Source: an uncultured Geobacteraceae bacterium
GTDB taxonomy: Bacteria; Desulfobacterota; Desulfuromonadia; Geobacterales; Pseudopelobacteraceae
DNA length: 38,515 bases
Direction of reading: 5' to 3'
NCBI GenBank assembly: GCA_903930585.1
Contig: CAIYZD010000431.1
Location: 1-38,515, forward strand
Position numbers and translations under genes: made by a program. The number at the start of each line of letters is the position of its first letter. Position 1 is the first letter of the stretch. A model generated the notes under the pieces. The model saw only the letters and a list, made by a program, of their open reading frames with translations, had not been told where the DNA came from and did no database searches. Below, one piece after another: positions 26,819-35,860 of this stretch.

Positions 26819-28031
26819 GGGTCAATGCCTCCACAATCGGTTTTGCCGCCATCTTTCTGCTGACAAGCCAGGCGGCGGCAATTGAGAGCAGCACCAGCAC
26901 CAGAGTCGTCAGCAGATAGAGTGCGGGGGAGAAATTTATCTGCAGCGGATATCCGACCGAACGCCCCGGTGGCGGTGGCATCTGGAAATCGGCAAAAAGA
27001 AATATAAAAGTGGTGGCAAGTGCGGCAAGCATACCGCAGAGCGAGCCGGCTCCGCCAAGAATCATCCCCTCCAGGGCAAAGACCCGCACAATCTGCTGCG
27101 GCAGGGTGCCAAGCGCCCGCAACGTGCCGATTTCCCGCGTCCGCTCCACCACCGCCATGGTCAGCGTGTTTGAAATGGCAAAGCCGACCATAACGACGAT
27201 AATAATCCCCAAAAGGCCAAAGATCCGGTTATACAGGTTGCGCACCGCCGTATAGTAATAGGCCTGATCGCGCCAGGTCCGGACCGTCTGCTCCGGGAAG
27301 AGTGCTGACACCTGGGCACGTTTCAGATCGGTCTGACGTGTCTCCTTCAGGTAGACCGACAGCGTGCTGACCTTATCGGTCAACAGCAGGCGCTGCGCCG
27401 TGGCAATATTTACGTAGACCAGCCGCTTGTCCACATCAGGGACACCGACGCTGACTGTGCCGCAGACCGTGACGTCCAGCGCATTAAGGCTGCCGGATGT
27501 TGTCGTTGAGAGAAGCGTCAGCACCGTCCCCGACGTTGCCTTCATCTGCCGCGCCAGCTCCGTACCGAGCATGATTTCCGCCGGAGCGTCCGCTTTGGAA
27601 GTTGCGCTCAGCGTGGCTCCGGAGACAACCGTCAGCGCCGGTCCCTTGGTGTAAAATTCACCGGCCGGGTCGACCCCCATACCGACAAAGACGGATGATT
27701 TGTCCCCATTGCTGAGCAGGCCGGAAAACTGCACCCGTGGCAGAGCCATACGCACATCGTTATCCTGTTCCAGGCGTTTTTTCATCCCGGCAACGTTATC
27801 AAGGCCGTACTGCATCGGTGTGTCTTCATCACTGGTAAAGAAATTTCTGTGCGCTACGATGAGGTGCCCGCTCTCCCGGGCCGCCATTTCCTGCAGTGAT
27901 TCATAGGTGAACAGTGCGAAACCACCACCGATGAGGATGCCGGCCGTGCCGACGGCGGTTATCAGAATAGTAATAAGTGACCTGCGCCGGTTACGCAGGA
28001 TATTTTTACCGGCGAAAATGAACCATTTCAT
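26811..28031 (-). CDS. FtsX/LolC-type ABC transporter permease
   Basis: The 406-residue protein has one N-terminal helix (SLITILITAVGTAGILIGGGFAL), a periplasmic MacB-like domain (about 50-270) and three C-terminal helices (LGIIIVVMVGFAISNTLTM, GAGSLCGMLAALATTFIFLF, LLTTLVLVLLSIAAAWLV). This is the layout of LolC/LolE and MacB permeases, which extract substrates from the inner membrane or periplasm rather than translocating them through a channel. It overlaps the ATPase gene by ATGA (28028-28031). One permease gene suggests a homodimer. Confidence 0.93.
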   Translation of the reverse strand: MKWFIFAGKNILRNRRRSLITILITAVGTAGILIGGGFALFTYESLQEMAARESGHLIVAHRNFFTSDEDTPMQYGLDNVAGMKKRLEQDNDVRMALPRVQFSGLLSNGDKSSVFVGMGVDPAGEFYTKGPALTVVSGATLSATSKADAPAEIMLGTELARQMKATSGTVLTLLSTTTSGSLNALDVTVCGTVSVGVPDVDKRLVYVNIATAQRLLLTDKVSTLSVYLKETRQTDLKRAQVSALFPEQTVRTWRDQAYYYTAVRNLYNRIFGLLGIIIVVMVGFAISNTLTMAVVERTREIGTLRALGTLPQQIVRVFALEGMILGGAGSLCGMLAALATTFIFLFADFQMPPPPGRSVGYPLQINFSPALYLLTTLVLVLLSIAAAWLVSRKMAAKPIVEALTHV

Positions 28032-28723
28032 TGCAGCACCCCGTCATTCATGGTGATGACCCGGTCGCAGAGCAGTGTCAGGCGCGGGTCGTGGGTGGCG
28101 ATCAGGAAGGTTGTGCCGATAATCCGCCCCAGGTTGTGCATGACACTGACAATCTGGCTGGAGGTGGTACTGTCCAGATTGGCGGTCGGTTCATCGGCAA
28201 TGACCAGCTTCGGCATTTTCACCAACGCCCTCGCAATGGCCACCCGTTGTCGCTGGCCGCCTGACAGCTCATCGGGACGGCGCCGTTCCAGTCCCGCCAG
28301 CCCGACTTTTGCCAATATATCGTTGACCCGCTGCCGCCGCTCTTCGATGGCGATTCCTGAGAGAAACAGCGGATACTCCACGTTTTCAAAGGTGGTCATG
28401 ACCGGCACCAGGTTGAACCCCTGAAAGATAAAACCGATCTTTTCCCGGCGTATCATGGTCAGCGCCTGCTCGTCCAGCATTCCCATATCTGCGCCATCAA
28501 GTTCGACCGTGCCGCAATCCGGGTGATCCACAAGCCCGCAGATATTGAGCATGGTGCTTTTACCGCTGCCGGACGGCCCCATCAGTGCGGTAAATTCACC
28601 CGGCAGAATGGTCAGGGAAACTTCGCGCAGCGCCGGCACGGTGGCATCACCCATCCGATAGGTTTTGCCCACACCACTCAGGTGAAGTAAAGGTGCATCC
28701 GCTGCAGTGATCGTGGCACTCAT
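28028..28723 (-). CDS. LolD/MacB-type ABC transporter ATPase
   Basis: The 231-residue protein has Walker A GPSGSGKST (49-57), Q-loop FIFQGFNLV near 98-106, signature LSGGQ (153-157), Walker B LVIADEP (173-179) and the switch His in IATHD. The pattern and the length fit the LolD/MacB/FtsE group, which power mechanotransmission permeases. Its start overlaps the TPR gene stop by ATGA (28720-28723), and its stop overlaps the permease start, so coupled translation is expected. Confidence 0.97.
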   Translation of the reverse strand: MSATITAADAPLLHLSGVGKTYRMGDATVPALREVSLTILPGEFTALMGPSGSGKSTMLNICGLVDHPDCGTVELDGADMGMLDEQALTMIRREKIGFIFQGFNLVPVMTTFENVEYPLFLSGIAIEERRQRVNDILAKVGLAGLERRRPDELSGGQRQRVAIARALVKMPKLVIADEPTANLDSTTSSQIVSVMHNLGRIIGTTFLIATHDPRLTLLCDRVITMNDGVLQ

Positions 28724-29376
28724 TGTCCCAACTCCTTCAGCCGGGCGTGGACCATGGCTGCCGCTTTGCCCTCCGGATCAAGCTCCAGAGCCTGTTTAAG
28801 CTGGCTGATCTCTTCGGCATTCCGTTTATCTGTCTGAGCAACCGCTGCAGCCTGAATATGGAAAGCGGCCTTGATATGCGCCGGAGCGGCGGCAAATGCC
28901 CTGCTGTTCATAGCTTCCTTCAGCAGGCTTTTCCCGGCGGCGAAGCGATGGAAATATTTATCCGGCATTTTAAGGAAGGTGCTGACGGCAACCAGTTTGG
29001 TCCCGATACTGATCGGCACTCCCTTGATCATGATTGTGTCATGTTCCGGTGCAACCATTTTCAGGGCATTGTCGATTACATCCAGACCCTGTTCTCCCAG
29101 TTTCAGCTTGCTCCAGGGGAAAAAGGCATCACGTGACTTGACGGTGATAGCGCTGCCGTAATAGGCCCGGTAGAGTGGATTGCCGCGTTCCTGTTCCGAC
29201 AGCGTTTTGAATTGCTCCGCCGCCCGTTCGTTATCCTTCTTTGATCCATTCAGACCTTGTTCGAACAAAGTTTGCGCGCTCGTAAAGGCTTCCTTGTGGT
29301 CTTGCGCCATTACCGTGCCGGACAGGAGTGCTGTGAAAAAAAATATCAGACATATGGACGATCGTGTGTGTTTCAA
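28720..29376 (-). CDS. Exported TPR-like protein, first gene of the ABC/LolA-like operon
   Basis: This 218-residue protein begins with a signal peptide (LKHTRSSICLIFFFTALLSGTVMA) and is otherwise alpha-helical. Repeats reminiscent of TPR units are seen at RAAEQFKTLSEQERGNPLYRAYYGSA and in AEEISQLKQALELDPEGKAA near the C-terminus (shown here in shortened form: ISQLKQALELDPEGKAA). It probably scaffolds protein contacts in the periplasm. The ATG at 29376 follows GGGAGA; the longer frame to 29418 has no such site. No substrate or precise family is recognised. Confidence 0.72.
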   Translation of the reverse strand: MKHTRSSICLIFFFTALLSGTVMAQDHKEAFTSAQTLFEQGLNGSKKDNERAAEQFKTLSEQERGNPLYRAYYGSAITVKSRDAFFPWSKLKLGEQGLDVIDNALKMVAPEHDTIMIKGVPISIGTKLVAVSTFLKMPDKYFHRFAAGKSLLKEAMNSRAFAAAPAHIKAAFHIQAAAVAQTDKRNAEEISQLKQALELDPEGKAAAMVHARLKELGQ

Positions 29377-29540
29377 CATGAGTGCATCTCCCGGGATATT
29401 GGAATATGCGGTGAGCATAGCGTTATTTTTGGAGGATGCAGCTGATTTGCGATTAAACGCGTTTTGGTGGGATGAATCGAAAAATAGTGTGATGAATGGA
29501 TATCTGCGTATTCTTCTGAGTTACAGGACTGTCCGCCAGC

Positions 29541-31874
29541 TTATTCAGCCCTGGCGACAAGTGGTAATCTGATAGTAAATGTCGTCCCTTTATTTTCTTC
29601 ACTTATCACACGAATCTCACCATCGTGCTTTTTTATGATGTCGTATGAAATACTGAGTCCCAGGCCGGTTCCTTTACCAACTTCCTTGGTGGTAAAAAAC
29701 GGCTCATATATCCGGTTCAGGTGGTCGGCCGAAATGCCGCTCCCGGTATCGGAGATTGCAATAAAGACGTTTTCCTGTTCCTGCCAGGTTCGTACCGTGA
29801 TCTCGCCATGTCCTTCAATGGCTTGGGCGGCATTGACCAGTATATTGAGAAATACCTGGTTTATTTGACCGCTGTTGCAGACAACTCTTGGTATCTCGCC
29901 GTATTCCTTATGCAAGGTTGCCTTGTACTTAAGCTCATTCCAGACGATATGTATTGTGCTCTCAAGCCCTTCGTTCAAATCAGCGCTTTTCAAACCGGCC
30001 TCATCCAGGCGGGCAAAGCTTTTTAAATTTTGCACAATCTGCTTTACTCTCTCGCCCCCTTCGACGGATTCGCTTACAAGTTGGCCGATATCGTCGCTGA
30101 TTCGATCTATTTTCATCGATCTGCGCTGTTCCTCCACCCCATGAAGCAGTGTCCCGGCATCAGACGCATCTTGAGACAGAGCAACTGCAGCTGTTGACTG
30201 GATGCTGATGAATCTGATGAGTCGCTCAACGTACTTTTTCAGACTACCCAGATTACTCAGCATGAAGCCGATCGGATTATTGATCTCGTGGGCGATGCCT
30301 GCGGCCAGCTGACCTATTGAGGCCATCTTTTCCTGCTGTAAAATTTGTGACTGCGCGGATTTGAGATCATTGTAGGCCTTTCCCAGTTTAAGGTTTGACG
30401 ATTCCAGTGCCGTTGTCCTCTCCCTGACCCGTTGCTCAAGCTCGACATTCATGAAAATGATCTGTTCTTCGAAATTTTTACTCGCGGTTATATCCTGAGC
30501 GATTGCAACGAAGCTGATAACCTCCTCCGCTTCGTTTTTCACCGGTGCGACGGAGAAATGCACCCAGTAGAGCTCCCCATTCTTTTTTCGGTTCATCAGT
30601 TCGCCGGCCCAGAGCAGACCTCCAGAGATAGCCTTCTGCAAACAGGAAAACTCTTCAGCTGACCCCTCCTCAGGTTTCAGAACTCCCAGGCCGCTTCCCA
30701 CCGCCTCATCAATCGGTATTCCTGTCAGTTGTGTAAAATAGGGGTTTACATACTCTATTATCCCGCCCGTCCCGGTCAGGATTACGGCATTAGCGCTCTG
30801 CTCAACGGCCGTAGTCAGCTTTTTAAGACTCTGGTTTTTTTCTGAGATGGCCTGTTCCCGAATACGGATCTCTTTCAGGCGGGCGTGCAGTACCTGATTG
30901 CGAAGGGTTGTGCGAATAATGAAGAATGCCCCGATGAGAATTATAAAACCGATACTGCCGGTAACAAAAATCCAGAGTTTCGGTGAATTGGTTAATGTCG
31001 GCACGCTTTCGGGAATACAGGTTGCGAGAGCAAAAGGAGTGTCGGTAATTTTGGTGGCATAGAAATGTATGGTTCGCTGAACTCCGTTTTCGCCGGGAAC
31101 GGTGATCTTGTACGACTTGTTCTCTTGCATCCGCGCCGGAATGGGCAGGGATTTCGGCACGGTCAGCCAACCGCTCTGTATTGACGAGTAGAGAAAATTC
31201 TGATGGTACAGTATCATTTGCAGCAGTTGGATTGCATTGTGGTCGGGCTGGTGCACAAAATGGCTGAAAATGTTGGAAAAGGGAAGCTGGGCAATGATTT
31301 GACCGCTGTAGACACCTTTGAAATGGTAGGGAAAAGAGATCGTGATAAGGCTTTCTTCGTTGACACCTTCAGCGAAAAACTCCGGATGTGGTGCCGATTT
31401 TCTTACATAAGAAGCAGTTTTTAATCCGCTTGCCGCACCACTTGTCAATTCCGGCATACCGGAATCAATCAGTTTTCTACCCGCTGCATCAATAAAAATA
31501 ACACGGGAATAGATAGCATGGTTATCAAGTTTCTTTTTTTCCCGAAACGTATCGAATGCGGCTTCGGCATCAAGCAGGCTTGCCGAGAGTCCATACTCCA
31601 TGGACATCCCGAGTGCCTTGTTTTCAAAGTAAATAGCAAGTTCCCGGCTTTCGGCAAGACGGACAATGTCGTCTCCCCGCTCTGAAAAGAAATATCCGAA
31701 CGCTGTGGCATGTCTCTCTGAATCTCGCAATAGCCCGTTAATATAGAGTTTTTCAAGTTCCTGCTGAGAACGGTACTGAGAGAAGAGCAGAAAAACCAGA
31801 TAGCCTACGACCGCCAGGGTAAGGAAAAGCACCGCTATCCGGCGAATTATGGAAAAATTTGACCAATGTTCCAT
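29541..31874 (-). CDS. Membrane sensor histidine kinase with PAS domain
   Basis: The 777-residue protein has a transmembrane helix (residues 10-32), a periplasmic Cache-like sensor (about 35-300), a second helix (IFVTGSIGFIILIGAFFII, about 306-324), a PAS domain with a following PAC segment (about 345-475), a coiled coil and a kinase core with phosphoacceptor His529 in AAGIAHEINNPIGF, N box NILVNAAQAI and GTGLGL. It is typical of two-component sensors of Geobacter-type bacteria. It lies downstream of the NarL-type regulator and may share its transcript, though about 100 bases separate them. Confidence 0.93.
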   Translation of the reverse strand: MEHWSNFSIIRRIAVLFLTLAVVGYLVFLLFSQYRSQQELEKLYINGLLRDSERHATAFGYFFSERGDDIVRLAESRELAIYFENKALGMSMEYGLSASLLDAEAAFDTFREKKKLDNHAIYSRVIFIDAAGRKLIDSGMPELTSGAASGLKTASYVRKSAPHPEFFAEGVNEESLITISFPYHFKGVYSGQIIAQLPFSNIFSHFVHQPDHNAIQLLQMILYHQNFLYSSIQSGWLTVPKSLPIPARMQENKSYKITVPGENGVQRTIHFYATKITDTPFALATCIPESVPTLTNSPKLWIFVTGSIGFIILIGAFFIIRTTLRNQVLHARLKEIRIREQAISEKNQSLKKLTTAVEQSANAVILTGTGGIIEYVNPYFTQLTGIPIDEAVGSGLGVLKPEEGSAEEFSCLQKAISGGLLWAGELMNRKKNGELYWVHFSVAPVKNEAEEVISFVAIAQDITASKNFEEQIIFMNVELEQRVRERTTALESSNLKLGKAYNDLKSAQSQILQQEKMASIGQLAAGIAHEINNPIGFMLSNLGSLKKYVERLIRFISIQSTAAVALSQDASDAGTLLHGVEEQRRSMKIDRISDDIGQLVSESVEGGERVKQIVQNLKSFARLDEAGLKSADLNEGLESTIHIVWNELKYKATLHKEYGEIPRVVCNSGQINQVFLNILVNAAQAIEGHGEITVRTWQEQENVFIAISDTGSGISADHLNRIYEPFFTTKEVGKGTGLGLSISYDIIKKHDGEIRVISEENKGTTFTIRLPLVARAE

Positions 31875-31971
31875 AGAGCGTCTATCCCGCCATTTTCAGG
31901 GATTGTCCATTCCCCCCGCTGGGGGATAAAACCGCAACTTCATACCGTTTGCACTGTAGCAGGCGGTGAGA

Positions 31972-32610
31972 TTACAAAGAGAGATTATGCTGGATACAAT
32001 AGCTAATGATGTCCGCAGTCGTTCTGAGCTGCAGTTTTTCCAATACACGGGCACGATAGGTACTTACGGTCTTTACGTTCAGGGACAGTTCTTTGGCAAT
32101 TTCCGTTAGAGTCTTCCCCGCAGCCATCATACAGGCCAACTCGTACTCTCTGTCTGACAAGGACTCGTGAAACAGTCTGTTTTCCTGATTATCATAGACA
32201 GCATCAGCAAGCAGTTCGGCCTGGGTCGCGCTTATATATCTCCTCCCCGTAAAAACTTTCTCGATGGCTTCCTTGAGTATGGAGGCTGCACTTCCCTTAT
32301 TTACATATCCGGCTGCACCAGCCTTTAATGTGCGGACAGCGTACTGCTCTTCGGGGTGAGAACTCAACATGATTATCGGAAGTTTCGGCTTCTGCTTGTG
32401 CAATAATTTGAGCACATTCAATCCGCTTTGGTCGGGTAGCGATATGTCCAGTAACACCAGGTCGTATATATGGTCATCGACCATCCTGATTGCCTGCTGA
32501 CCATCCGCTGCTTCATCAAATTTAATCTGCTGTTCCAGTACATCCTGGATGGTTCTTATCAATCCATGCCGTACTATTGCATGGTCTTCCACAATCAATA
32601 TTTTTTTCAT
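31972..32610 (-). CDS. NarL/FixJ-family response regulator
   Basis: The 213-residue regulator has a receiver domain (acidic pair Glu8/Asp9, phosphoacceptor Asp55 in LVLLDISLPD) and a LuxR-type helix-turn-helix (about 147-205: LSDREYELACMMAAGKTL, then LSLNVKTVSTYRARVLEKL). The ATG at 32610 overlaps the TGA of the upstream kinase gene (ATGA at 32607-32610), fixing the start against longer alternatives and pairing it with that kinase. Its targets are unknown. Confidence 0.95.
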   Translation of the reverse strand: MKKILIVEDHAIVRHGLIRTIQDVLEQQIKFDEAADGQQAIRMVDDHIYDLVLLDISLPDQSGLNVLKLLHKQKPKLPIIMLSSHPEEQYAVRTLKAGAAGYVNKGSAASILKEAIEKVFTGRRYISATQAELLADAVYDNQENRLFHESLSDREYELACMMAAGKTLTEIAKELSLNVKTVSTYRARVLEKLQLRTTADIISYCIQHNLSL

Positions 32611-34328
32611 ACCGTACATTCTCCCGAGCTCAGCGGTATCGTCAATTTCAGCGTGGTGCCGCATTGGGGCTCACCTGTTATTTCCAGAATGCCCCTGCAT
32701 GATCTCGCACGTTCCTGCATCCCCATCAAACCATACGCTTGGGGCGAGGCCATTTGTTCAGCTGTTATCCCGCAGCCATTGTCCGATACTTCCAGAATCA
32801 GATTGATTCCTTTTTTGCAGAGCGAAATACTTATCTCCGTAGCTTTCGCGTGACGAGAGGCATTGGTCAGCCCCTCCTGGAGAATGCGCATTACGACGGT
32901 TGACGTATTGTCGTCAAGTGGTTCTATGTCTTCGTTAACCATCACAAAGCATTCCAGGCCACTATGTTTTCTGTACTCGCTCACGTGCCACTCAATCGCC
33001 GCTATGAGTCCCGCTTCATCAAGTAGCGGGGGACGAAGATTGGCGGCTATCCGTTGAATTGTGGCGGAAAACCTGTTGGTGCTCTCGCGCATCTCAATAA
33101 TCCGTTTATGAAGGTCGCCACTGTCGGCAGGCAGCCTCTTTGCAAGCCATTCAAGGTCGAGCTTCAATATCGTAAGTTCCTGGCCAAGGTCATCATGGAT
33201 ATCGCGAGAAATAGCAAGCCGCTCATGTTCAATCGCTGACTGTATATGTTCATTTAGTGCGAGAACCTTGTCATTCATGTAGATCCGCTCTTTTTCGGCC
33301 AGCTTGCGCTCAGTAATATCCCGAATAATAACAAAACATCGTGGTGGGTCGTGTTCTATGACTATTAAACTGACTTCGGCCGGGAACCGTTCATCGCTAT
33401 TTCGTATGCATGTCAGTTCGGCGAAAACCTGACCGGTCTTATCCCGCATTTCCTGTGCAGAGTCAAACCTGAAATCATCATGATCTATTATACCGGAGCG
33501 TCCTATCCTGCAAAGCTCTTGCATGCTCATGTCAAAGATTCTGCATGCCGCCGGGTTTGCAGCGAGGATAGTTCCATCCAGTTTCGCATAAAACACAGCG
33601 TCAAGCGATTCCTCATAAAGGGAAATGAATTGTTTTTCAATTTCTTTCAGGGCTACAGTAGTAAACTTATGCTCTGTGATATCTTCGGTGAAGATAATAA
33701 TTCCACCAATAGTACCTGCATCATCATGCCAGGGACGGAGCTGCCACCGTACCCACTGCACTGAACCATCGATCCGTTCGAACGGGTCACCATCCGATCT
33801 CAGATCTTCACCTGCCAAACCCCGGCGATGGGCAACTCTCCACTGATCCGGGATTTCGGGAAATACCTCATAGTGCGACTTTCCGATTATATCTTGTTCT
33901 TTAATCCCATGGTCGGTCACCCATCGGCGATTTACGCGCAGATAGCACATGTTACGATCGAACATCGCCATAGCTGCCGGCGCATAGTCTATAAATAACT
34001 GCAATTGATTTTGATTCTCTCTAAGTAGTTTTTCCGAAATCTTTAGTTGCGTTTCACGTTCGAGCAGCTCAGTGGTTATTCTGGTAAGTTCTTCATTCTG
34101 CATCTCAAGTTCAACCTGGTGGACTTGCAACTCGTGTAGTAACCGCTTTTCGTCCAGTTTGCTCAGAGGTACAGTTATGTCTATTTCTTGTGACGCTACT
34201 TTAAACTCAGCCTCTCTGCGAAGTTCAGAATCCGAACAGTTTTTTCTATCTGTTTTTATAGCCATACCACATCGTGGAAGGGGATTTTTTTTTGGAGGGG
34301 GGCTGTCTTGTTGTAATTTATTTTTCAT
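32607..34328 (-). CDS. NarX/DegS-type histidine kinase with two PAS domains, soluble
   Basis: The 573-residue kinase has no transmembrane helix. After an acidic coiled-coil region (about 50-105) come two PAS domains (about 105-225 and 230-345; the first contains FIDYAPAAMAMFD, the second SLYEESLDAVFY) and a HisKA_3 core with His378 in SRDIHDDLGQELTIL, plus NASRHA, DNGCGI and GLMGMQERA. It should phosphorylate the NarL-type regulator encoded next. The ATG at 34328 follows GGGTGA; a GTG at 34340 is possible. The ligand is not apparent. Confidence 0.93.
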   Translation of the reverse strand: MKNKLQQDSPPPKKNPLPRCGMAIKTDRKNCSDSELRREAEFKVASQEIDITVPLSKLDEKRLLHELQVHQVELEMQNEELTRITTELLERETQLKISEKLLRENQNQLQLFIDYAPAAMAMFDRNMCYLRVNRRWVTDHGIKEQDIIGKSHYEVFPEIPDQWRVAHRRGLAGEDLRSDGDPFERIDGSVQWVRWQLRPWHDDAGTIGGIIIFTEDITEHKFTTVALKEIEKQFISLYEESLDAVFYAKLDGTILAANPAACRIFDMSMQELCRIGRSGIIDHDDFRFDSAQEMRDKTGQVFAELTCIRNSDERFPAEVSLIVIEHDPPRCFVIIRDITERKLAEKERIYMNDKVLALNEHIQSAIEHERLAISRDIHDDLGQELTILKLDLEWLAKRLPADSGDLHKRIIEMRESTNRFSATIQRIAANLRPPLLDEAGLIAAIEWHVSEYRKHSGLECFVMVNEDIEPLDDNTSTVVMRILQEGLTNASRHAKATEISISLCKKGINLILEVSDNGCGITAEQMASPQAYGLMGMQERARSCRGILEITGEPQCGTTLKLTIPLSSGECTV

Positions 34329-34388
34329 AATGTAAGTCACCCGAATGTATTAATGCCACGCATTGAAATGCATAAAACGATGGAGAGG

Positions 34389-35654
34389 TTACCGTTGTAC
34401 CGTTTCCGCCAGCCACTTTTCCAGCATTTTAGAAACGATATCTTTTTTCACCGGCTTAGACATGTAGTCATCCATTCCGGCTTCAAGGCAGTTATCCCGG
34501 TCTTCGCGCATGGCGTTGGCTGTCATGGCAATGATCGGAACGTGATGATTTAACACTTTGGAATGGGGGTTCCGGACCGCTGCGGTCGCTTCGTATCCAT
34601 CCATCTCCGGCATTTGGCAATCCATCAGCACAAGATCGTAGTCCAGAATTTCCAGCGCACGCACCGCTTCAAGCCCGTTAGTCGCCCATAATTCCTCGAA
34701 TATCTCGGGAGGAGTAGTATCCGTTTGCAAAATACTGGTTTTTTTACCGGCCACATCTGCAAGTGAATAACCTGTCATACTCGAAAACCGCGGGTTAACA
34801 AATTCAATCTCACCTTGAAGATTTGTTATCACAATTGACACAGGACTCTGTTCAACCGCACGGGAGAGCTTTAGTAGGTCCTCTTCATACTTACGAATAT
34901 CGGTTATATCCTTTTCAACGCCACGGTAACCGGCTAAGTGCCCCTCACTATCAAATATCGGCACGCCTGTTGTTGAAAGCAGCACCATACGCCCATCTTT
35001 GTGAATATTCCAGTTTTCAAGATTCGTTATACGCTCTCTTTGCTTCCAAAGCCTTTCGCATACAGCTTTTATTTTTACCGCTTCATCAGGAGGCATAAAA
35101 TCAAAGGGTACTCTCCCGATCAATTCTTCAGCAGTATAACCGAGGACATCTTGTACAACCGTTCCAAATGAATGGAACTCTCTTTTCCCCTTTTCAAAAG
35201 TGAGCAATGCCTTTTTTTCCCATTCATCGGGAGCATTTTCTTTTCTGATGGGTTTCAGGCTGGTTATATGGCTGCGCACACCGTATGTAGTAAAATCCAG
35301 TTCATGTACCTGTCTGGTCATATAGGCTGGGTTGATAAGTGTTAATTTTTTCCCTGACGGAGTGGCTATGTCACGTTCGGGAATGTGGGAAAGAGAAGGG
35401 TTTGGAGGTGACTCTTCAGTAACAGGGGCATATACGCCACCATGCCTGGCTGCCCACAGTCGGTAGACAACGTCCTTATGGTGGCTCGTTTCTGCGATGG
35501 CAATTGCATTAACATACTCTGTATCATAGTTTTGGTACGTATCCTCACAGAAAAAAACAGTTATCAGGAGTGACCAGATGCAAAAGAGTATCATGTATGA
35601 CGGTTTTTTCTCACTCAATGTTCCTGTTTTTGGTACGGTCTGTTCGAATACCAT
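34389..35654 (-). CDS. DUF3365-PAS-PAS-receiver protein with two apparent internal deletions
   Basis: The 421-residue frame has a transmembrane helix (about 20-37), a DUF3365 (Tll0287-like) sensor with the hallmark RHGGVYAPVTE (70-80), then PAS material from VQDVLGYTAEEL (167-178), a second PAS from about 265 to 323, and a receiver tail with Asp345 in LVLMDCQMP and SKPV. Two joins are abrupt. Near residue 163 the DUF3365 tail, usually containing a CxxCH heme site and a second helix, passes directly into the middle of a PAS domain. At about residue 324 the PAS domain passes into the middle of a receiver (WAT/ATNGLEAV), with no HisKA or HATPase. The reading frame is kept. It could be a degraded hybrid kinase or a decoy. 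The gene follows a GEMM riboswitch. Confidence 0.75.
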   Translation of the reverse strand: MVFEQTVPKTGTLSEKKPSYMILFCIWSLLITVFFCEDTYQNYDTEYVNAIAIAETSHHKDVVYRLWAARHGGVYAPVTEESPPNPSLSHIPERDIATPSGKKLTLINPAYMTRQVHELDFTTYGVRSHITSLKPIRKENAPDEWEKKALLTFEKGKREFHSFGTVVQDVLGYTAEELIGRVPFDFMPPDEAVKIKAVCERLWKQRERITNLENWNIHKDGRMVLLSTTGVPIFDSEGHLAGYRGVEKDITDIRKYEEDLLKLSRAVEQSPVSIVITNLQGEIEFVNPRFSSMTGYSLADVAGKKTSILQTDTTPPEIFEELWATNGLEAVRALEILDYDLVLMDCQMPEMDGYEATAAVRNPHSKVLNHHVPIIAMTANAMREDRDNCLEAGMDDYMSKPVKKDIVSKMLEKWLAETVQR

Positions 35655-35716
35655 GGCATTACCTTGTACGAAAATTCAGAATAACTACCTGCATGAGGAA
35701 GTGGCGCCAGCTGAGC

Positions 35717-35753
35717 AAAAAAAACCCTTCTAAAGACGAACTGAAGAAGGGTT
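35717..35753 (-). terminator. Intrinsic terminator in the riboswitch leader
   Basis: On the minus strand a nine-base stem AACCCTTCT/AGAAGGGTT (35745-35753 with 35723-35731) is followed by eight T residues (complement of 35717-35724). It lies between the GEMM aptamer and the receiver gene start and is the likely expression platform. A competing pairing of AAGGG with CCCTT upstream could act as an antiterminator. Confidence 0.85.
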
Positions 35754-35771
35754 CTATACAATCTCCCTTTT

Positions 35772-35846
35772 TCCGGTAACCCGACTATCCCTTTACAGGA
35801 CTCGTGGCTTTGCGTCCCCGGGTTACCCCAAGTTTGCCTTTTACAA
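35772..35846 (-). ncRNA. GEMM-I class cyclic-dinucleotide riboswitch
   Basis: The minus-strand RNA contains the class hallmarks: GGCAAAC, a stem CUUGGG-GUAA-CCCGGG closed by a GNRA tetraloop, directly followed by GACGCAAAGCC, a second stem and a 3' GGGUUACC. These match the c-di-GMP-I (GEMM) riboswitch. Some Geobacter members of the class bind cGAMP instead; the diagnostic position appears to be G here, which would favour c-di-GMP, but I am not certain of the alignment. It precedes a terminator and the PAS-receiver gene, so ligand should control transcription of that gene and the kinase genes after it. Confidence 0.88.
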
Positions 35847-35860
35847 AGAGAGACAATGTT

